A stretch of 64,000 nt of DNA. Source: JBDSLU01 sp963844435 (GTDB taxonomy: Bacteria > Acidobacteriota > Vicinamibacteria > Vicinamibacterales > Vicinamibacteraceae). The notes under the pieces were generated by a model, which did not search any database, was not told the origin of the DNA, and saw nothing but the letters and a program-made list of their open reading frames with translations. Location of the stretch: the NCBI GenBank assembly GCA_963844435.1, contig CAWJOG010000021.1, positions 496,001-560,000 of the forward strand. The letters are read 5' to 3'. The position numbers were made by a program, and so were the translations under genes. This document shows positions 18,347 to 27,889 of the stretch, piece after piece (the first letter of the stretch is position 1; the number at the start of each line of letters is the position of its first letter).

Positions 18347-18988
18347 ATGCTGACGGTCTTCGAGATCTACCCCTCCATCCAAGGCGAATCGACGCACGCG
18401 GGCCGGCCCTGCGTGTTCGTGCGGTTGGCGGCCTGCGATCTGCGCTGCTCGTGGTGCGACACGCCGTACGCCTTCACCGGCGGTCAGAAGATGGCGGTCG
18501 AGGACGTGCTGGCCCGCGTGGCGGCGCTGGGCTGTCCGCTGGTCGAGCTGACTGGCGGCGAGCCGCTGCTGCAGAAGGAGGCCATCCCGCTGATGGCGGG
18601 GCTGCTGGACGCCGGGCACGACGTGCTCCTCGAGACCGGCGGCCACATCAGCGTCGCCGACGTGCCGGCCCCGGTCGTCCGCATCGTCGACGTGAAGTGC
18701 CCGGGCAGCGGCGAGGCGGATCGCATGCACTGGCCGAACCTCGACCTGCTGCAGCGGCACGACGAGGTGAAGTTCGTGCTCCGCGATCGCGCCGACTACG
18801 AGTACGCGCGTGACGTGGCCGCCCGCCATGGCCTGGCCGGCCGCGTCGCCGCGGTGCTCTTCTCGCCCGTCCACGGCGTGCTGGATCCCCAGGCGCTGGC
18901 GACCTGGATCCTCGAAGACCACCTGACCGTCCGCCTGCAGCTCCAGCTGCACAAGTACATCTGGAGCCCCGACACGCGGGGTGTCTGA
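18347..18988 (+). CDS. queE: 7-carboxy-7-deazaguanine synthase
   Basis: 213 residues. The radical SAM cluster motif is CDLRCSWC (Cx3Cx2C) after YPSIQGEST and FVRLAACDL. TGGEPLLQ is the SAM-binding GGE motif, and DVKCPGSGE is the QueE substrate-site strand. QueE converts 6-carboxy-tetrahydropterin to 7-carboxy-7-deazaguanine in queuosine synthesis. It is followed 11 bases later by queC, the next enzyme in the pathway; queD and queF are not in the window. The short form of the radical SAM barrel matches QueE length. Confidence 0.93.
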   Translation: MLTVFEIYPSIQGESTHAGRPCVFVRLAACDLRCSWCDTPYAFTGGQKMAVEDVLARVAALGCPLVELTGGEPLLQKEAIPLMAGLLDAGHDVLLETGGHISVADVPAPVVRIVDVKCPGSGEADRMHWPNLDLLQRHDEVKFVLRDRADYEYARDVAARHGLAGRVAAVLFSPVHGVLDPQALATWILEDHLTVRLQLQLHKYIWSPDTRGV

Positions 18989-18999
18989 GAGACCTGCCG

Positions 19000-19668
19000 A
19001 TGCCCGACGCCGTCGTGCTCCTGAGCGGGGGCCTCGATTCCTACACCGCGGCGGCGATGATCGCCGCCGAGGGCTTCTCGCTGAACGCGCTGACCATCCG
19101 CTACGGCCAGGTCCACGCGCGCGAGGTCGAGGCCGCGCGCGCCGTCGCCAGGGCGCTCGGCGTCCGCCGCCACACCGAGCTGGATCTGGATCTGCGCGGC
19201 GTCGCCGCGTCCGCGCTGACCGGCGCTTCCGCGGTGCCCAAGGATCGGCCAATCGACGAGTCGATCCCGTCCACTTACGTGCCGGCCCGGAACACGATCT
19301 TCCTGTCGCTGGCGCTGGCGTGGGCGGAGACCCTCGGGGCGAGCGATCTCGTGATTGGCGTCAACGCGCTCGACTACTCGGGCTATCCCGACTGCCGGCC
19401 CGAATACATCGCGGCATTCGAGAAGATGGCTGCCCTGGCGACCAAGGCCGGCGTCGAAGGGGGACGCCTGCGCATCCACACGCCGCTGGTGATGCTGTCG
19501 AAGGCCGAGATCATCCGGCGCGGCCTCGCGCTCGGCCTCGACTACGGCCTGACCCACTCCTGCTACGACCCGCGGCCCGACGGCGGCCCGTGCGGCCGCT
19601 GCGACAGCTGCGTGCTGCGCGCCAAGGGCTTCGCCGAGGCCGGCGCGCCCGATCCCGCGCTGCGCTGA
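19000..19668 (+). CDS. queC: 7-cyano-7-deazaguanine synthase
   Basis: 222 residues. The PP-loop SGGLDSYTAA (residues 9-18) binds ATP; the zinc site is seen in HSCYDPRP and CGRCDSC near the C-terminus, as in QueC. FLSLALAWAETLGASDLVIG and NALDYSGYPDCRPEYI are also diagnostic. It converts carboxy-deazaguanine to preQ0 using ATP and ammonia, directly after QueE. Ends 22 bases before the convergent lipoprotein stop. Confidence 0.94.
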   Translation: MPDAVVLLSGGLDSYTAAAMIAAEGFSLNALTIRYGQVHAREVEAARAVARALGVRRHTELDLDLRGVAASALTGASAVPKDRPIDESIPSTYVPARNTIFLSLALAWAETLGASDLVIGVNALDYSGYPDCRPEYIAAFEKMAALATKAGVEGGRLRIHTPLVMLSKAEIIRRGLALGLDYGLTHSCYDPRPDGGPCGRCDSCVLRAKGFAEAGAPDPALR

Positions 19669-19690
19669 ACCCTGGTCAGCGGGCCTGGGA

Positions 19691-20200
19691 TCAGGCCGTC
19701 GGCTTCGTCGATCCGGGCGCCTGCCGCGGCGTATCGGTTCCCGAGATGCGCGTCGAGTGCAGGAGCGCGCAGCGCCACCGTCCATTCACGCGGCGCAGGA
19801 CGGCACTCTCCAGCCACTTGCGCTGCTGAATCTTCGTGTCGTCGACCATCTCGGACTCGAGGAAGTAGGTCGCGTAGGCCAGATCGCCGTGCAGCCGGAC
19901 CGACCGGAAGTCGAACGCATCCTTGCGGCGGTAGCCGGGCAGGCGCCCCCGCATGGCCTTCAGGTCATCTTCGAGGCCCATGATGACTCCGTTCTCCAAC
20001 AGCACGTACTCCTCGACCACGAACTCCTTGTAGCGGGCTTCATCGGTGGTGGAGTAGGCCGCGTACCAGTCGACGAGCATCTGCTTCACCGCGGCGGCGT
20101 CCTCGGCGCTGTTCGGCGGAGCCGGGGTCGCGCCGCAGGATGTCAGCGCCGCAGCTGCGACGAGCACGCCGGCGGCGAAGAGTGACGTCCGTGACCTCAT
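19691..20200 (-). CDS. DUF4440/NTF2-like lipoprotein
   Basis: 169 residues. Start ATG 20200 gives a lipoprotein signal (MRSRTSLFAAGVLVAAAALT followed by SC). The mature part is a SnoaL/NTF2-like cone: EDAAAVKQMLVDWYAAYSTT, YVLLENGVIMGLED, LAYATYFLESEM, RRVNGRWRCALLHSTRI. These folds can be enzymes or binding proteins; no catalytic residues can be assigned. Predicted to be membrane-anchored in the periplasm. It is divergent from the AlaX gene; the 44 bp between them include a TATAAG box (20226-20231) for the other direction. Confidence 0.75.
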   Translation of the reverse strand: MRSRTSLFAAGVLVAAAALTSCGATPAPPNSAEDAAAVKQMLVDWYAAYSTTDEARYKEFVVEEYVLLENGVIMGLEDDLKAMRGRLPGYRRKDAFDFRSVRLHGDLAYATYFLESEMVDDTKIQQRKWLESAVLRRVNGRWRCALLHSTRISGTDTPRQAPGSTKPTA

Positions 20201-20244
20201 GCGGGCTGATTCTACCGGCGGCGCGTATAAGCTGTTAATCCGCC

Positions 20245-21451
20245 ATGACGAGCACGCGTCTCTACTACACCGATCCTGCACGTCTGACGTTCGACGCCCT
20301 GGTGCAGCGGTGCGAGCCTGCGACCGCGTCGCATCCGGGCGCGTTCTCGGTCTGGCTGTCCGAGTCCGCGTTCTACCCGACGAGCGGCGGCCAGCCGTTC
20401 GACACCGGACGCCTCGGCGATGCCCGTGTCGTCGACGTGTTCGAGGACGACGGCGGCGAGATCGTCCACGTCGTCGATCGACCGCTCGAGCCAGGCGCGC
20501 GGGTTGCCGGCGCCGTCGACGCCGCCCGCCGCCTCGATCACCGCCAGCAGCACAGCGGCCAGCACGTGCTCTCCGCCGCGTTCGTGCGCACCGCGAACGT
20601 GGCGACGGTGAGTTTTCACCTCGGGAGCACGGTGTCGACCATCGACCTCGCCCGCGAGGTGACGCCGGCCGAGATCGCGCGCGGCCGAGGACGCCGCCAA
20701 TGCCGTGATCCTCGAGCACCGGCCGGTGACGATCCGGTTCGTGTCGGGCGAGGAAGCGGCGGCGCTGCCGCTGCGCAAGGAACCGAAGCGGGGCGGCGAG
20801 CTGCGCATCATCGACATCGCCGACTGGGACGTCTCCGCCTGCGGCGGGACGCACGTCGTCCACACTGGCGAGATCGGCCCCATCGCCGTGCGGGGCTGGG
20901 AGCGGTTCAAGGGCGGGACGCGCCTCGAGTTCGTCTGCGGCGGCCGGACGCTGACCGCCTTCCGCGAGCTGCGCGACACGGTGACGGCGGCGAGCCGCCT
21001 GCTGTCCGTGCTGCCGCACGAGCTGTCGGCGGCGATCGGCCGCCTGCAGGAAGAGGCGCGCGACCTGCGCCGATCGCAGCGGGACCTGCAGGCCGAGCTC
21101 GCGGGCTTCCGGGCCGGGGCGCTGGCCGCGTCGGCCGAGACGATCGGCGCGCAGCGGGCCGTGCTCGCCCCGGTGCCCGGCGCCGACGGCAACGCACTCA
21201 AGGCGCTGGCCGTCGCCATCGTCGCGCAGCCCGGTCTCGCCGTGGTCCTCGTGAGCGATGCGCGACCGGCGATCGCGGTGGTCGCCCGTAGCACCGACGT
21301 CGCCCTGGACGCTTCGACGCTGTTCCGGACGCTGGCTGGCCGCTTCGGCGGCAAGGGCGGCGGGCGTCCGGACCTGGCGCAGGGCGGTGGACTCGATGCG
21401 CCGGCCGACGTCATCCTCGACGCGGCCCGCGCCGCGCTCGCCGGGGGATAG
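20245..21451 (+). CDS. Alanyl-tRNA editing protein with DHHA1 domain (AlaX type; frameshifted)
   Basis: About 402 residues. The editing domain has HSGQH and CGGTH, which together bind zinc; the C-terminal domain is DHHA1 (FRTLAGRFGGKGGGRPDLAQ, then GGG). This is the long AlaX form, which hydrolyses mischarged Ser- or Gly-tRNA(Ala). The frame breaks at about 20683 (EIAR to AEDAANAVILEHRPV); deleting one G restores it. A coiled segment (LQEEARDLRRSQRDLQAEL) links the domains. It ends 9 bases from the convergent dacB stop. Confidence 0.85.
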
Positions 21452-21460
21452 CGCCGCCGG

Positions 21461-22946
21461 CTACCGGCTGTCGACGCCCGCGTCCCGATCCTTCGCGACG
21501 AGCGCGGTCAGAGCGCGGTCGGTGACGGCGTCGAGCGTCACGCCGCGCGCCTTGAAGTTGTTGGCGACGATGGCGAAGGCGAGGCGCTCGCCCACGAGCG
21601 TCGTCACGTAGCCGGCGAGCGCGCGGACGTTCGACATGCTGCCGGTCTTGGCGCGGACGCGGCCCTGCGCGCGCGTACCGCGCAGCCGGCGCTCCAGGGT
21701 GCCGTCGACGCCGAGGATCGGCAGCGTCGCCTCGAACGCGGCGGCGTGGCGCGGATCCTGCGCCATGCGGCGCAGCACCGTGACCAGCGCATCGGCGGTG
21801 AGGTAGTCGTAGCGCGACAGGCCGGACCCGTCGGCGACGATCACGTCCTCGACCGGCACGCCCCAGGTTGCCAGCGTCCGCTCGCAGGCGCCGCTGGCGG
21901 CCGCCAGCGGATCGACGTCGGGCACGTCGGACGCCAGGCCGATCCGCGCGCGCAGCGTCTCGGCGATCAGGTTCTGGCTCACCTTCATCAGCCGGATCCC
22001 GATCTCGCGCAGCGGCGGCGATTCGTGGAGGTGCAGCAGGCGGCGCGGCCCGGCGGGCTTCTCGGCGACGTCGTCGATGTCCGCGACGTCGCCGCTCACG
22101 CCGATGCCGAACCGGCCCAGCGCGTCGCGGAAGGCGAGGAGCATGCCGCGCGTGGGATTGTCGGTGGAGACGGTGCGCACGTAGTCACGGCCGGTGCGCG
22201 GCACGCTGCCGGTCACCTCGAGCGTGCGGCTGAACGGCCGCCGCCGCGTGAACACCGCCGGCGGCGTATCGGGGCCGGTGGTCGTCACCTGGCCGGTGAG
22301 CACGAGGTCGGTGGAGGCCGGCTCGAGCCGCATCGACGCCGGCGTGCCAGGCCGGGGGCCGGCGGTGATCACCACCTGCGCCGAGCCCTCGTGGAACTGC
22401 AGCGCGCCGATGGGCGCGGCAAAGCCGAAGGCCAGGTCGTCCCAGGCCCAGCCCGCGCCGAGCGCCTGGTCGGGCAGCAGGTCGTCGTCGCCGATCAACC
22501 GGCCGTCGATGCGCGTCACGCCGAGCCTGGCCAGCCGCGCGGCCCACTCGTCGAGCACACGCGGCGTGTCCTCGCGCTCGCCGATGGCCGGATCGCCGTC
22601 GCCGGTGACGACGAGGTCGCCGCGCAGCACGCCGTTCTCGATCGGGCCGGTCGTCTCGAGGCGGGTGGTGAAGCGCGCGTCCCAGCCGAGCCGCTCGGCG
22701 GCGACCGCGAGCGTGACCACCTTCATCGTCGACGCCGGCATCACCAGCAGCCGCGGGTTGCGCTCGAAGATGACCCGGCCGGTGTCGAGCGACACGACCT
22801 TGACCGCCCACAGGGCGTTGACGTCGGGTGTGTCGAAGATGGCGCCGAGACGATCGCGCAGGTCCTCGGCGGCGGGGCGGGCGCGCGCCGGCGCCGTGAG
22901 GCTGGCGGCGACGGCGAGCGCGACCCCGAATCCGCGGCAACGGCAT
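21461..22946 (-). CDS. dacB: D-Ala-D-Ala carboxypeptidase/endopeptidase PBP4 (frameshift in signal peptide)
   Basis: About 494 residues, peptidase family S13. The catalytic motifs are SxxK in MPASTMKVV, SxN in SQNLIAE and KTG in VRAKTGSMS. GWAWDDLAFGFAAPIGAL and GSGLSRYDYLTADALVTVL are family-typical. ATG 22946 starts MPLPR; after a one-base shift near 22925 the frame reads FGVALAVAASLTAPARA, a signal peptide, then AEDLRDRLGAIFDTP. PBP4 trims or hydrolyses peptidoglycan peptides in the periplasm. Its order next to a DUF4340 gene (19 bp) is probably fortuitous. Confidence 0.88.
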
Positions 22947-22965
22947 CGGGGTCTAGCTTAGCGCG

Positions 22966-24361
22966 CTACTTCTTCTGGGTGGCGTCGGGCGCCTTCTGGG
23001 TGGCGTCCAGTGCCGTGGCGACGTCGGTCACGGCGGGGGCGATCAGCCTGGCCGCACCGGCGTCACCCTGGCGGACCGCGTAGTAGTCGGAGCCGGCCTG
23101 GTGGATCACCACGGAGTCGTGCTTCTTGCCTTCGTCGAACGCGGTCTCGATGCGCGCGAACTCGGTGGCCCCGGCCGGCAGCGCGTCGACGAACGATTCG
23201 GCGCGCAGGGTGGCGACCTTGTTGACGAGGTCCTCGATCTTCGCCTCGTCGGCGGCGGGCGCCGGCGCCACCGCCACCCACTTCTCGACCGCGTCCTTCT
23301 CGGGCCCCTTCTTGCGCTCGAATGCGACCGCCTTGCCAGCACGGGTGATCTCGAGGCGCGTGCCGGTGAAGGCGCGGAAGGCGAAGACGTCCTTCGACCG
23401 GAAGTCGCCCGGGTTGCGGGTCAGGTCGTCGGCGAGCGCCTTCTCGATGGTGAAGACGATCGATCGCGAGGCGTCCTTGGCGTAGACGTCGCCTTCCGGC
23501 GTCGCCTTGCCGAGCAGCATCTCGGCGACGGTGCTGCCGGCGCCGAGGGTGAGCCGGTGCTCGGCGGGGTCGAGGCCGAACTCCTTCAAGCTGTGGCCGC
23601 TCGAGGCCGGGGCGGCCGGGCGGTCCGGATCCCAGGCGATGCTCTTCATCTGGCCGTTGGCGAGCCGGCTGAGGACCGCTTCGATGACGCCGAAGTCGGC
23701 GCGCGCGCTGGCCGGCGCGACGACGCTCCATGTGTCCGACTGCCGGGCCACTGTCGTCTTCGCCGTACCGGCGGCGACCTCCAGCCGATCGATCTTCTCG
23801 CGATCGAAGGTCAGGATCCGCTTGTCGCGGAAGCCGAACAATCCCTTGTCGAAGGTGCCATCGAGGTAGGCCGAGACGAGGAAGACGCGCGGTGCGTCAG
23901 GCAGCTTGGCGTAGAGGTCGCTGCCGGTCGGGTTCTTGTCGCCGAGCAGCAGCGTCCGCGGCGTCTTGTCGCCGGCCACGCGGAACGTGATGGTGACGCG
24001 CGGCTTGGCCAGGCCGAACACGGCGAGGTCCTTCGGCTGCTCGTCGACGACGCTCTGGACGTCGGCGGTGGCCAGGTTCGAGGCCGCGCCGGTGGCCTCG
24101 GTCTGGTCGGCCGCCACGGCGATCGGCGCGGTCAGGCGCCAGGCGTTGTCGACCTTGCGCAGGGTGGTCGTCTCGCCGCTGCTGGCGGCGATCTCGGATC
24201 TCCTCGATCTTCGCCGCGTCGAGCTTGTCGAACACCTTGCCGCGCGGGCTGTCCGGGGCCTCGGCCGCCGGCGCGTCGCGGTGCCGCTCGACGAAGAACA
24301 GGTAGGCGCCGAGCGCCGCCGCCAGCACGGCGAGGATGGCTGTGTTGCGCCCGCGGTTCAT
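22966..24361 (-). CDS. DUF4340 protein (frameshifted), partner of Gld-type ABC system
   Basis: About 464 residues. One N-terminal membrane helix (MNRGRNTAILAVLAAALGAY, then LFFVERH) is followed by a large extracytoplasmic region with repeated DUF4340 units (SPRGKVFDKLDAAKIEEI; VTITFRVAG, TLLLGDKNPTGSDLYAKL; VAEMLLGKATPEGDVYAKD). The frame breaks at about 24195; one extra C between two GAGATC-like units explains it. Its ATG overlaps the stop of the GldG-like gene (ATGA), so it is the fourth gene of that operon. DUF4340 proteins regularly accompany GldG-like ABC components; they likely form its outer part. Substrate unknown. Confidence 0.8.
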
Positions 24362-25953
24362 CCGCGCCGCCTCCACCAGGTGTAGACGCCGATGGCGAAG
24401 ACCGCGCCGGGCACGAAGATCAGCGACACCCAGCCGACCAGCCGCATCTGGTCTTCCGTCATCGTCACGCGCCGGTCGTCCGGCGCCTTGGGCCGGATGG
24501 CGATCAGGTTCTCCTGCTCGGAGACCCAGTTCAGCGTGTTCACGAACAGGTTGCTGTTGCCCTCGAACGCGAGCGCCTCGTTGGCGGCGAAGTCGGAATC
24601 GCCGATCACGACGATCCGGGTTTCCGGCCGCTTCGGCTCGTCGGCCTGGGACTGGCCGGGCTTCGGCGGGGTCATGGGCGGCGCGTCTGGCGCCGGCAGG
24701 GCGACGGCGGCACCCAGCGTGACCGGGCCGCGCAGGTCCGTCGCGTCGAGCGACACCGGGCGGCGCTCGGGCAGCGCCTTGACGTCGCTCTCGGCCCAGC
24801 TCTGGGCGCTGGTCTGCACCAGCGGCTGCGCGTTGCGCGGGCCGCTGGTGGCCGGCGTCACGGAGCGCGCCAGCGGGAACAGCGTCATGTAGCGGAAACG
24901 CTCGGTGATCGGGTGCCCCGGGTAGGTCACCACGACGGGCGCGCCGGGGCCGCGGCCGACCGCCTGGCCGATGCTGCTCTGGTCGACGACGACGTTGTTG
25001 CCGACGTCGATGCCCCACTCGGCGGCGAGCGCCACCAGGCTGGTCAGCGGCGGCGCGTCGGCGGTGTCCGGCGGGTCGAGCATGATCAGCGCCTTGCCGC
25101 CCTTGTTCAAGTAGCGGCGCAGCGACTCGATTTCGGGGGCGAGGTAGTCGCGGGTAGGGCCGGCGATGACGACGGCCGCGGCGTCGGCGGGCACCTCAGG
25201 CTGCTGCGCCAGCGCCAGGGTCTCGACCGTGTAGTTGTCGCGCTGCAGCGCGGCGTTGGCCGAGTTGTAGCCGGCGCGTTCGTCGCTGCTCCCGGGATCC
25301 TTCTCGCCGTGGCCGGTGATGAAGTACAGCTTGCGCTGCAGCCCCTGCACCGCCTTGATGATGGCGTTGGTGATCTCCTGCTCGTTGGTCGTGCTGGTGA
25401 CGCGCTCGACGCGCTTCTGGTACTCGACGACGATCGTGCCGCGCGCCTGGATCTGGTACTGCCGCGCCAGCGCCGGATCCTTGTTCAGGTCGATGTACTC
25501 GACCTTCACCTTGTCCGACAGGTTGCTGTACTCCGCCAGGCGATCGCGGAACGGCTGCATGTCCTCGGCCAGGCCGAAGACCAGCAGGCGCAGTGGCTCC
25601 TTGAGCGACGCGACCACCCGCCGCGTCTGGTCGGACAGCGTGAAGTCCCTCGACGCGGTCAGATCCCAGCGCTTGTTGTACTTCTCGGCCAGGTAGTTCA
25701 GGCCGACCAGCAGGGCCAGGACGACCACCACGCTGACGACGGCGAGCGCGCCGTAGCGGGCCGGCCGCTTGGCGAACGTGGCGCCCATCTCGCGCCACTG
25801 GCTGGCGGCGTAGAGGAGGATGCAGGCGAGCCCGGCCAGCGCGAAGCCCTGACGCAGGGTGACCAGATCATCGCGGAAGAGCCAGGTGGCGACGCCGGCG
25901 AGAACCAGGGCGACGCCCGCCCAGCCGAGGATGTTGGCGATGCGACCGAACAT
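24358..25953 (-). CDS. GldG-like ABC transporter auxiliary component
   Basis: 531 residues. Two N-terminal helices (about 8-28, 36-52) and a third (70-90), then a GldG/ABC_transp_aux domain (TLSDQTRRVVASLKEPLRLL, VEYIDLNKDPALARQYQI, KLYFITGHGEKDP, GGKALIMLDPPDTADAPPL, RIVVIGDSDFAANEALAFEG), and a final helix before WWRRRG. The domain has an IFT52-like fold seen in gliding-motility GldG but is widespread in non-gliders. The coupling with the permease, ATPase and DUF4340 genes indicates one complex; motility should not be concluded. Confidence 0.85.
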   Translation of the reverse strand: MFGRIANILGWAGVALVLAGVATWLFRDDLVTLRQGFALAGLACILLYAASQWREMGATFAKRPARYGALAVVSVVVVLALLVGLNYLAEKYNKRWDLTASRDFTLSDQTRRVVASLKEPLRLLVFGLAEDMQPFRDRLAEYSNLSDKVKVEYIDLNKDPALARQYQIQARGTIVVEYQKRVERVTSTTNEQEITNAIIKAVQGLQRKLYFITGHGEKDPGSSDERAGYNSANAALQRDNYTVETLALAQQPEVPADAAAVVIAGPTRDYLAPEIESLRRYLNKGGKALIMLDPPDTADAPPLTSLVALAAEWGIDVGNNVVVDQSSIGQAVGRGPGAPVVVTYPGHPITERFRYMTLFPLARSVTPATSGPRNAQPLVQTSAQSWAESDVKALPERRPVSLDATDLRGPVTLGAAVALPAPDAPPMTPPKPGQSQADEPKRPETRIVVIGDSDFAANEALAFEGNSNLFVNTLNWVSEQENLIAIRPKAPDDRRVTMTEDQMRLVGWVSLIFVPGAVFAIGVYTWWRRRG

Positions 25954-25962
25954 ATGTGGTGT

Positions 25963-26739
25963 CTACCCGCGCCACCGTTCGCCGTCCACGCTGCGCGCGG
26001 TCAGGAACAGGCCGAACGTGATCACGCTCACGTAATAAGCGATGTGCTTGGTGTCCAGCACGCCTTTCGTGAAGTCGTCGAAGTGCTCGAAGACCGAGAC
26101 CGCGGACACCGCGGTGAGCGCCGCCGGCGAGGTGACGAAGTCCTTCAGCCAGCCGACGAGCAGCAGCATCAGCAGCAGCACGAAGGTCAGCACGCCGGCG
26201 ATGATCTGGTTCTGCGTCAGGCTCGAGATGAACAGGCCGAAGGCGATGAAGCTGGAGCCGAGCAGGAACAGCCCGAGGTAGGACGTCGCGACCGGCTGCC
26301 AGTCGGGGTTGCCGTAGGCGAAGAGGACGAGCACGCTCGGCACCGTGACCAGGAGCATCGCGGCATAGAGCCCGATCGCCCCGAGGAACTTGCCCAGGAT
26401 GATCTGGACGTCGGTCAGCGGCGCCGTCAGCAGCAGCTCGATCGTGCCCGACCGCTTCTCTTCCGAGTAGGTGCGCATCGTCACCATCGGCAGCATGAAC
26501 AGCACGATGACGCTGATCTGCATGACCAGCGGGCGCAGCATCATCTGGTTGATGTTGACGGTGCCGCTGGCGCCCATCTGGTTCATGTTCATGCGCATGC
26601 TCTCGGCGACGAAGCCGCGCAGGAACACCCAGAACATGAAGCCGAAGGCGAAGGCGAAGAACCCGATCACCGCGTAGGCGATCGGCGAGTTGAAGTAGGA
26701 GCGGAGCTCCTTGTTGGCGATGGCGAGGATGTTCGACAC
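25963..26739 (-). CDS. ABC-2 permease, GldF-like
   Basis: 258 residues with six hydrophobic helices. ILAIANKELRSYFNSPIAYA is the usual GldF opening, then RTYSEEKRSGTIELLLTAPL, the ABC-2 permease signature, and YLGLFLLGSSFIAFGLFISS. It forms the membrane channel for the ATPase encoded immediately upstream in the operon (stop at 26749 is 10 bases before this start). Operon order: ATPase, permease, GldG-like, DUF4340. Confidence 0.88.
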   Translation of the reverse strand: MSNILAIANKELRSYFNSPIAYAVIGFFAFAFGFMFWVFLRGFVAESMRMNMNQMGASGTVNINQMMLRPLVMQISVIVLFMLPMVTMRTYSEEKRSGTIELLLTAPLTDVQIILGKFLGAIGLYAAMLLVTVPSVLVLFAYGNPDWQPVATSYLGLFLLGSSFIAFGLFISSLTQNQIIAGVLTFVLLLMLLLVGWLKDFVTSPAALTAVSAVSVFEHFDDFTKGVLDTKHIAYYVSVITFGLFLTARSVDGERWRG

Positions 26740-26748
26740 GTCAGGGCC

Positions 26749-27714
26749 TCAGGCGGCGGCGTCGGGCGCCGCGCTCTTCGCTTCGTCGGTCGTGAGCTGC
26801 AGGAAGATCTCTTCGAGGCTGAGGCGCGACGGCCTGAGCTCGACCAGACCCCAGTCGCTCGACACCACCAGGCGTGCCACCTCGCGACGGCGATCCTCGC
26901 CCTTGTGGCAGTCGATCTCGAAGCTGACCAGCGTGCCGCGCTGGTCGACCGGCGTCACCCGCGACACGCCGGGCACGCCACCGAGGGCGGCGGTGACGTC
27001 CACCCCGGCCGGCGCGTCCACCTGCACGAAGATCGTCTGGTTGCCCTGGATGCGCTCGGTCAGCGCGTCCGGGGTGTCGATCGCGACGACCTTGCCCTTG
27101 TTGATGATGACCACGCGCTCGCAGGTCTGCGAGACCTCGGGCAGGATGTGCGTGCTCAGGATGATGGTGTGCGAGCCCGCCAGCCCCTTGATGAGGTCGC
27201 GGGTCTCCATGATCTGCTTCGGATCGAGGCCGGCGGTCGGCTCATCCAGGATGAGGACTTCCGGGTTGTGCAGGATCGCCTGCGCCAGCCCGACGCGCTG
27301 CCGGTAGCCCTTCGAGAGCTTGCCGCAGAAGCGGGTGGCGACGTCGGCGACGCGGGCCTTCTCCATCGCCGTGTCGACCTGCGCCCGCAGCGCCTTGGAC
27401 GCGACGCCGCGGATCCGGCCGACGAACAGCAGGTAGTCGCGGACGGTCATGTCCGGGTAGAGCGGCGGCGTTTCCGGCAGGTAGCCGATCCGTCGCTTGG
27501 CTTCGAGCGGCTGGTCGAAGATGTCGAACCCGGCAATGACGGCCTTGCCGGCGGTGGCCGGCATGTAGCCCGTCAGGATCCGCATCGTCGTGGTCTTGCC
27601 GGCCCCGTTGGGACCGAGAAAGCCAAGGATCTCGCCCTTGTCGACGCGGAACGTCACGTCGTCGACGGCGGTAAAGCGCCCGTACTGCTTGGTGAGGTGT
27701 TGAACCTCGATCAC
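26749..27714 (-). CDS. ABC transporter ATP-binding protein, GldA-like
   Basis: 321 residues from GTG 27714, which has GGGAGG 8 bases upstream. Walker A is GPNGAGKTT, the signature LSKGYRQRVGLAQA, Walker B VLILDEPTAGLDP and the H-loop STHI. The C-terminal ~90 residues (FVQVDAPAGVDVTAALGGVP, then LRPSRLSLEEIFLQLTTDE) form the regulatory tail seen in GldA/NatA-like ATPases. An upstream extension to 27870 is open but lacks similarity. It energises the GldF/GldG-like complex. Confidence 0.9.
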   Translation of the reverse strand: MIEVQHLTKQYGRFTAVDDVTFRVDKGEILGFLGPNGAGKTTTMRILTGYMPATAGKAVIAGFDIFDQPLEAKRRIGYLPETPPLYPDMTVRDYLLFVGRIRGVASKALRAQVDTAMEKARVADVATRFCGKLSKGYRQRVGLAQAILHNPEVLILDEPTAGLDPKQIMETRDLIKGLAGSHTIILSTHILPEVSQTCERVVIINKGKVVAIDTPDALTERIQGNQTIFVQVDAPAGVDVTAALGGVPGVSRVTPVDQRGTLVSFEIDCHKGEDRRREVARLVVSSDWGLVELRPSRLSLEEIFLQLTTDEAKSAAPDAAA

Positions 27715-27867
27715 CAGTGATCCTCCCTGTTTACGGTGGACGGCGGGGCCGTCCCGAACCCAGCATCGTAATCGGACGCCAAAAACACTGTCAACGTCGT
27801 TCCCTGGAATGGTTTCCGGGTAATCGGACGAGTCGGGCGCATATTCGGCCGGCGCCATCGGTGGTAA

Positions 27868-27889
27868 CATATGAACGACTGCTCATATG
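27868..27889 (+). promoter_or_regulatory. ArsR/SmtB-type operator overlapping the arsR start codon
   Basis: The inverted repeat ATATGAACGACTGCTCATAT (27869-27888) has 6-bp perfect arms and matches the SmtB/CzrA family operator pattern ATATGAAC...TGTTCATAT. Its right arm covers the first two bases of the repressor's ATG at 27887, so bound repressor would block both promoter clearance and translation start. Confidence 0.75.

Noticed and set aside
24358..27714. Gliding motility operon
   Set aside because: Only the GldA/F/G-like ABC parts are present; these occur widely in non-gliding bacteria.
23101..27720. A 1539-codon open frame on the plus strand opposite the Gld-type operon
   Set aside because: It is the antisense of four well-supported genes. 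Its translation is Arg/Gly/His-rich with no domain; long antisense frames are expected at this GC content.
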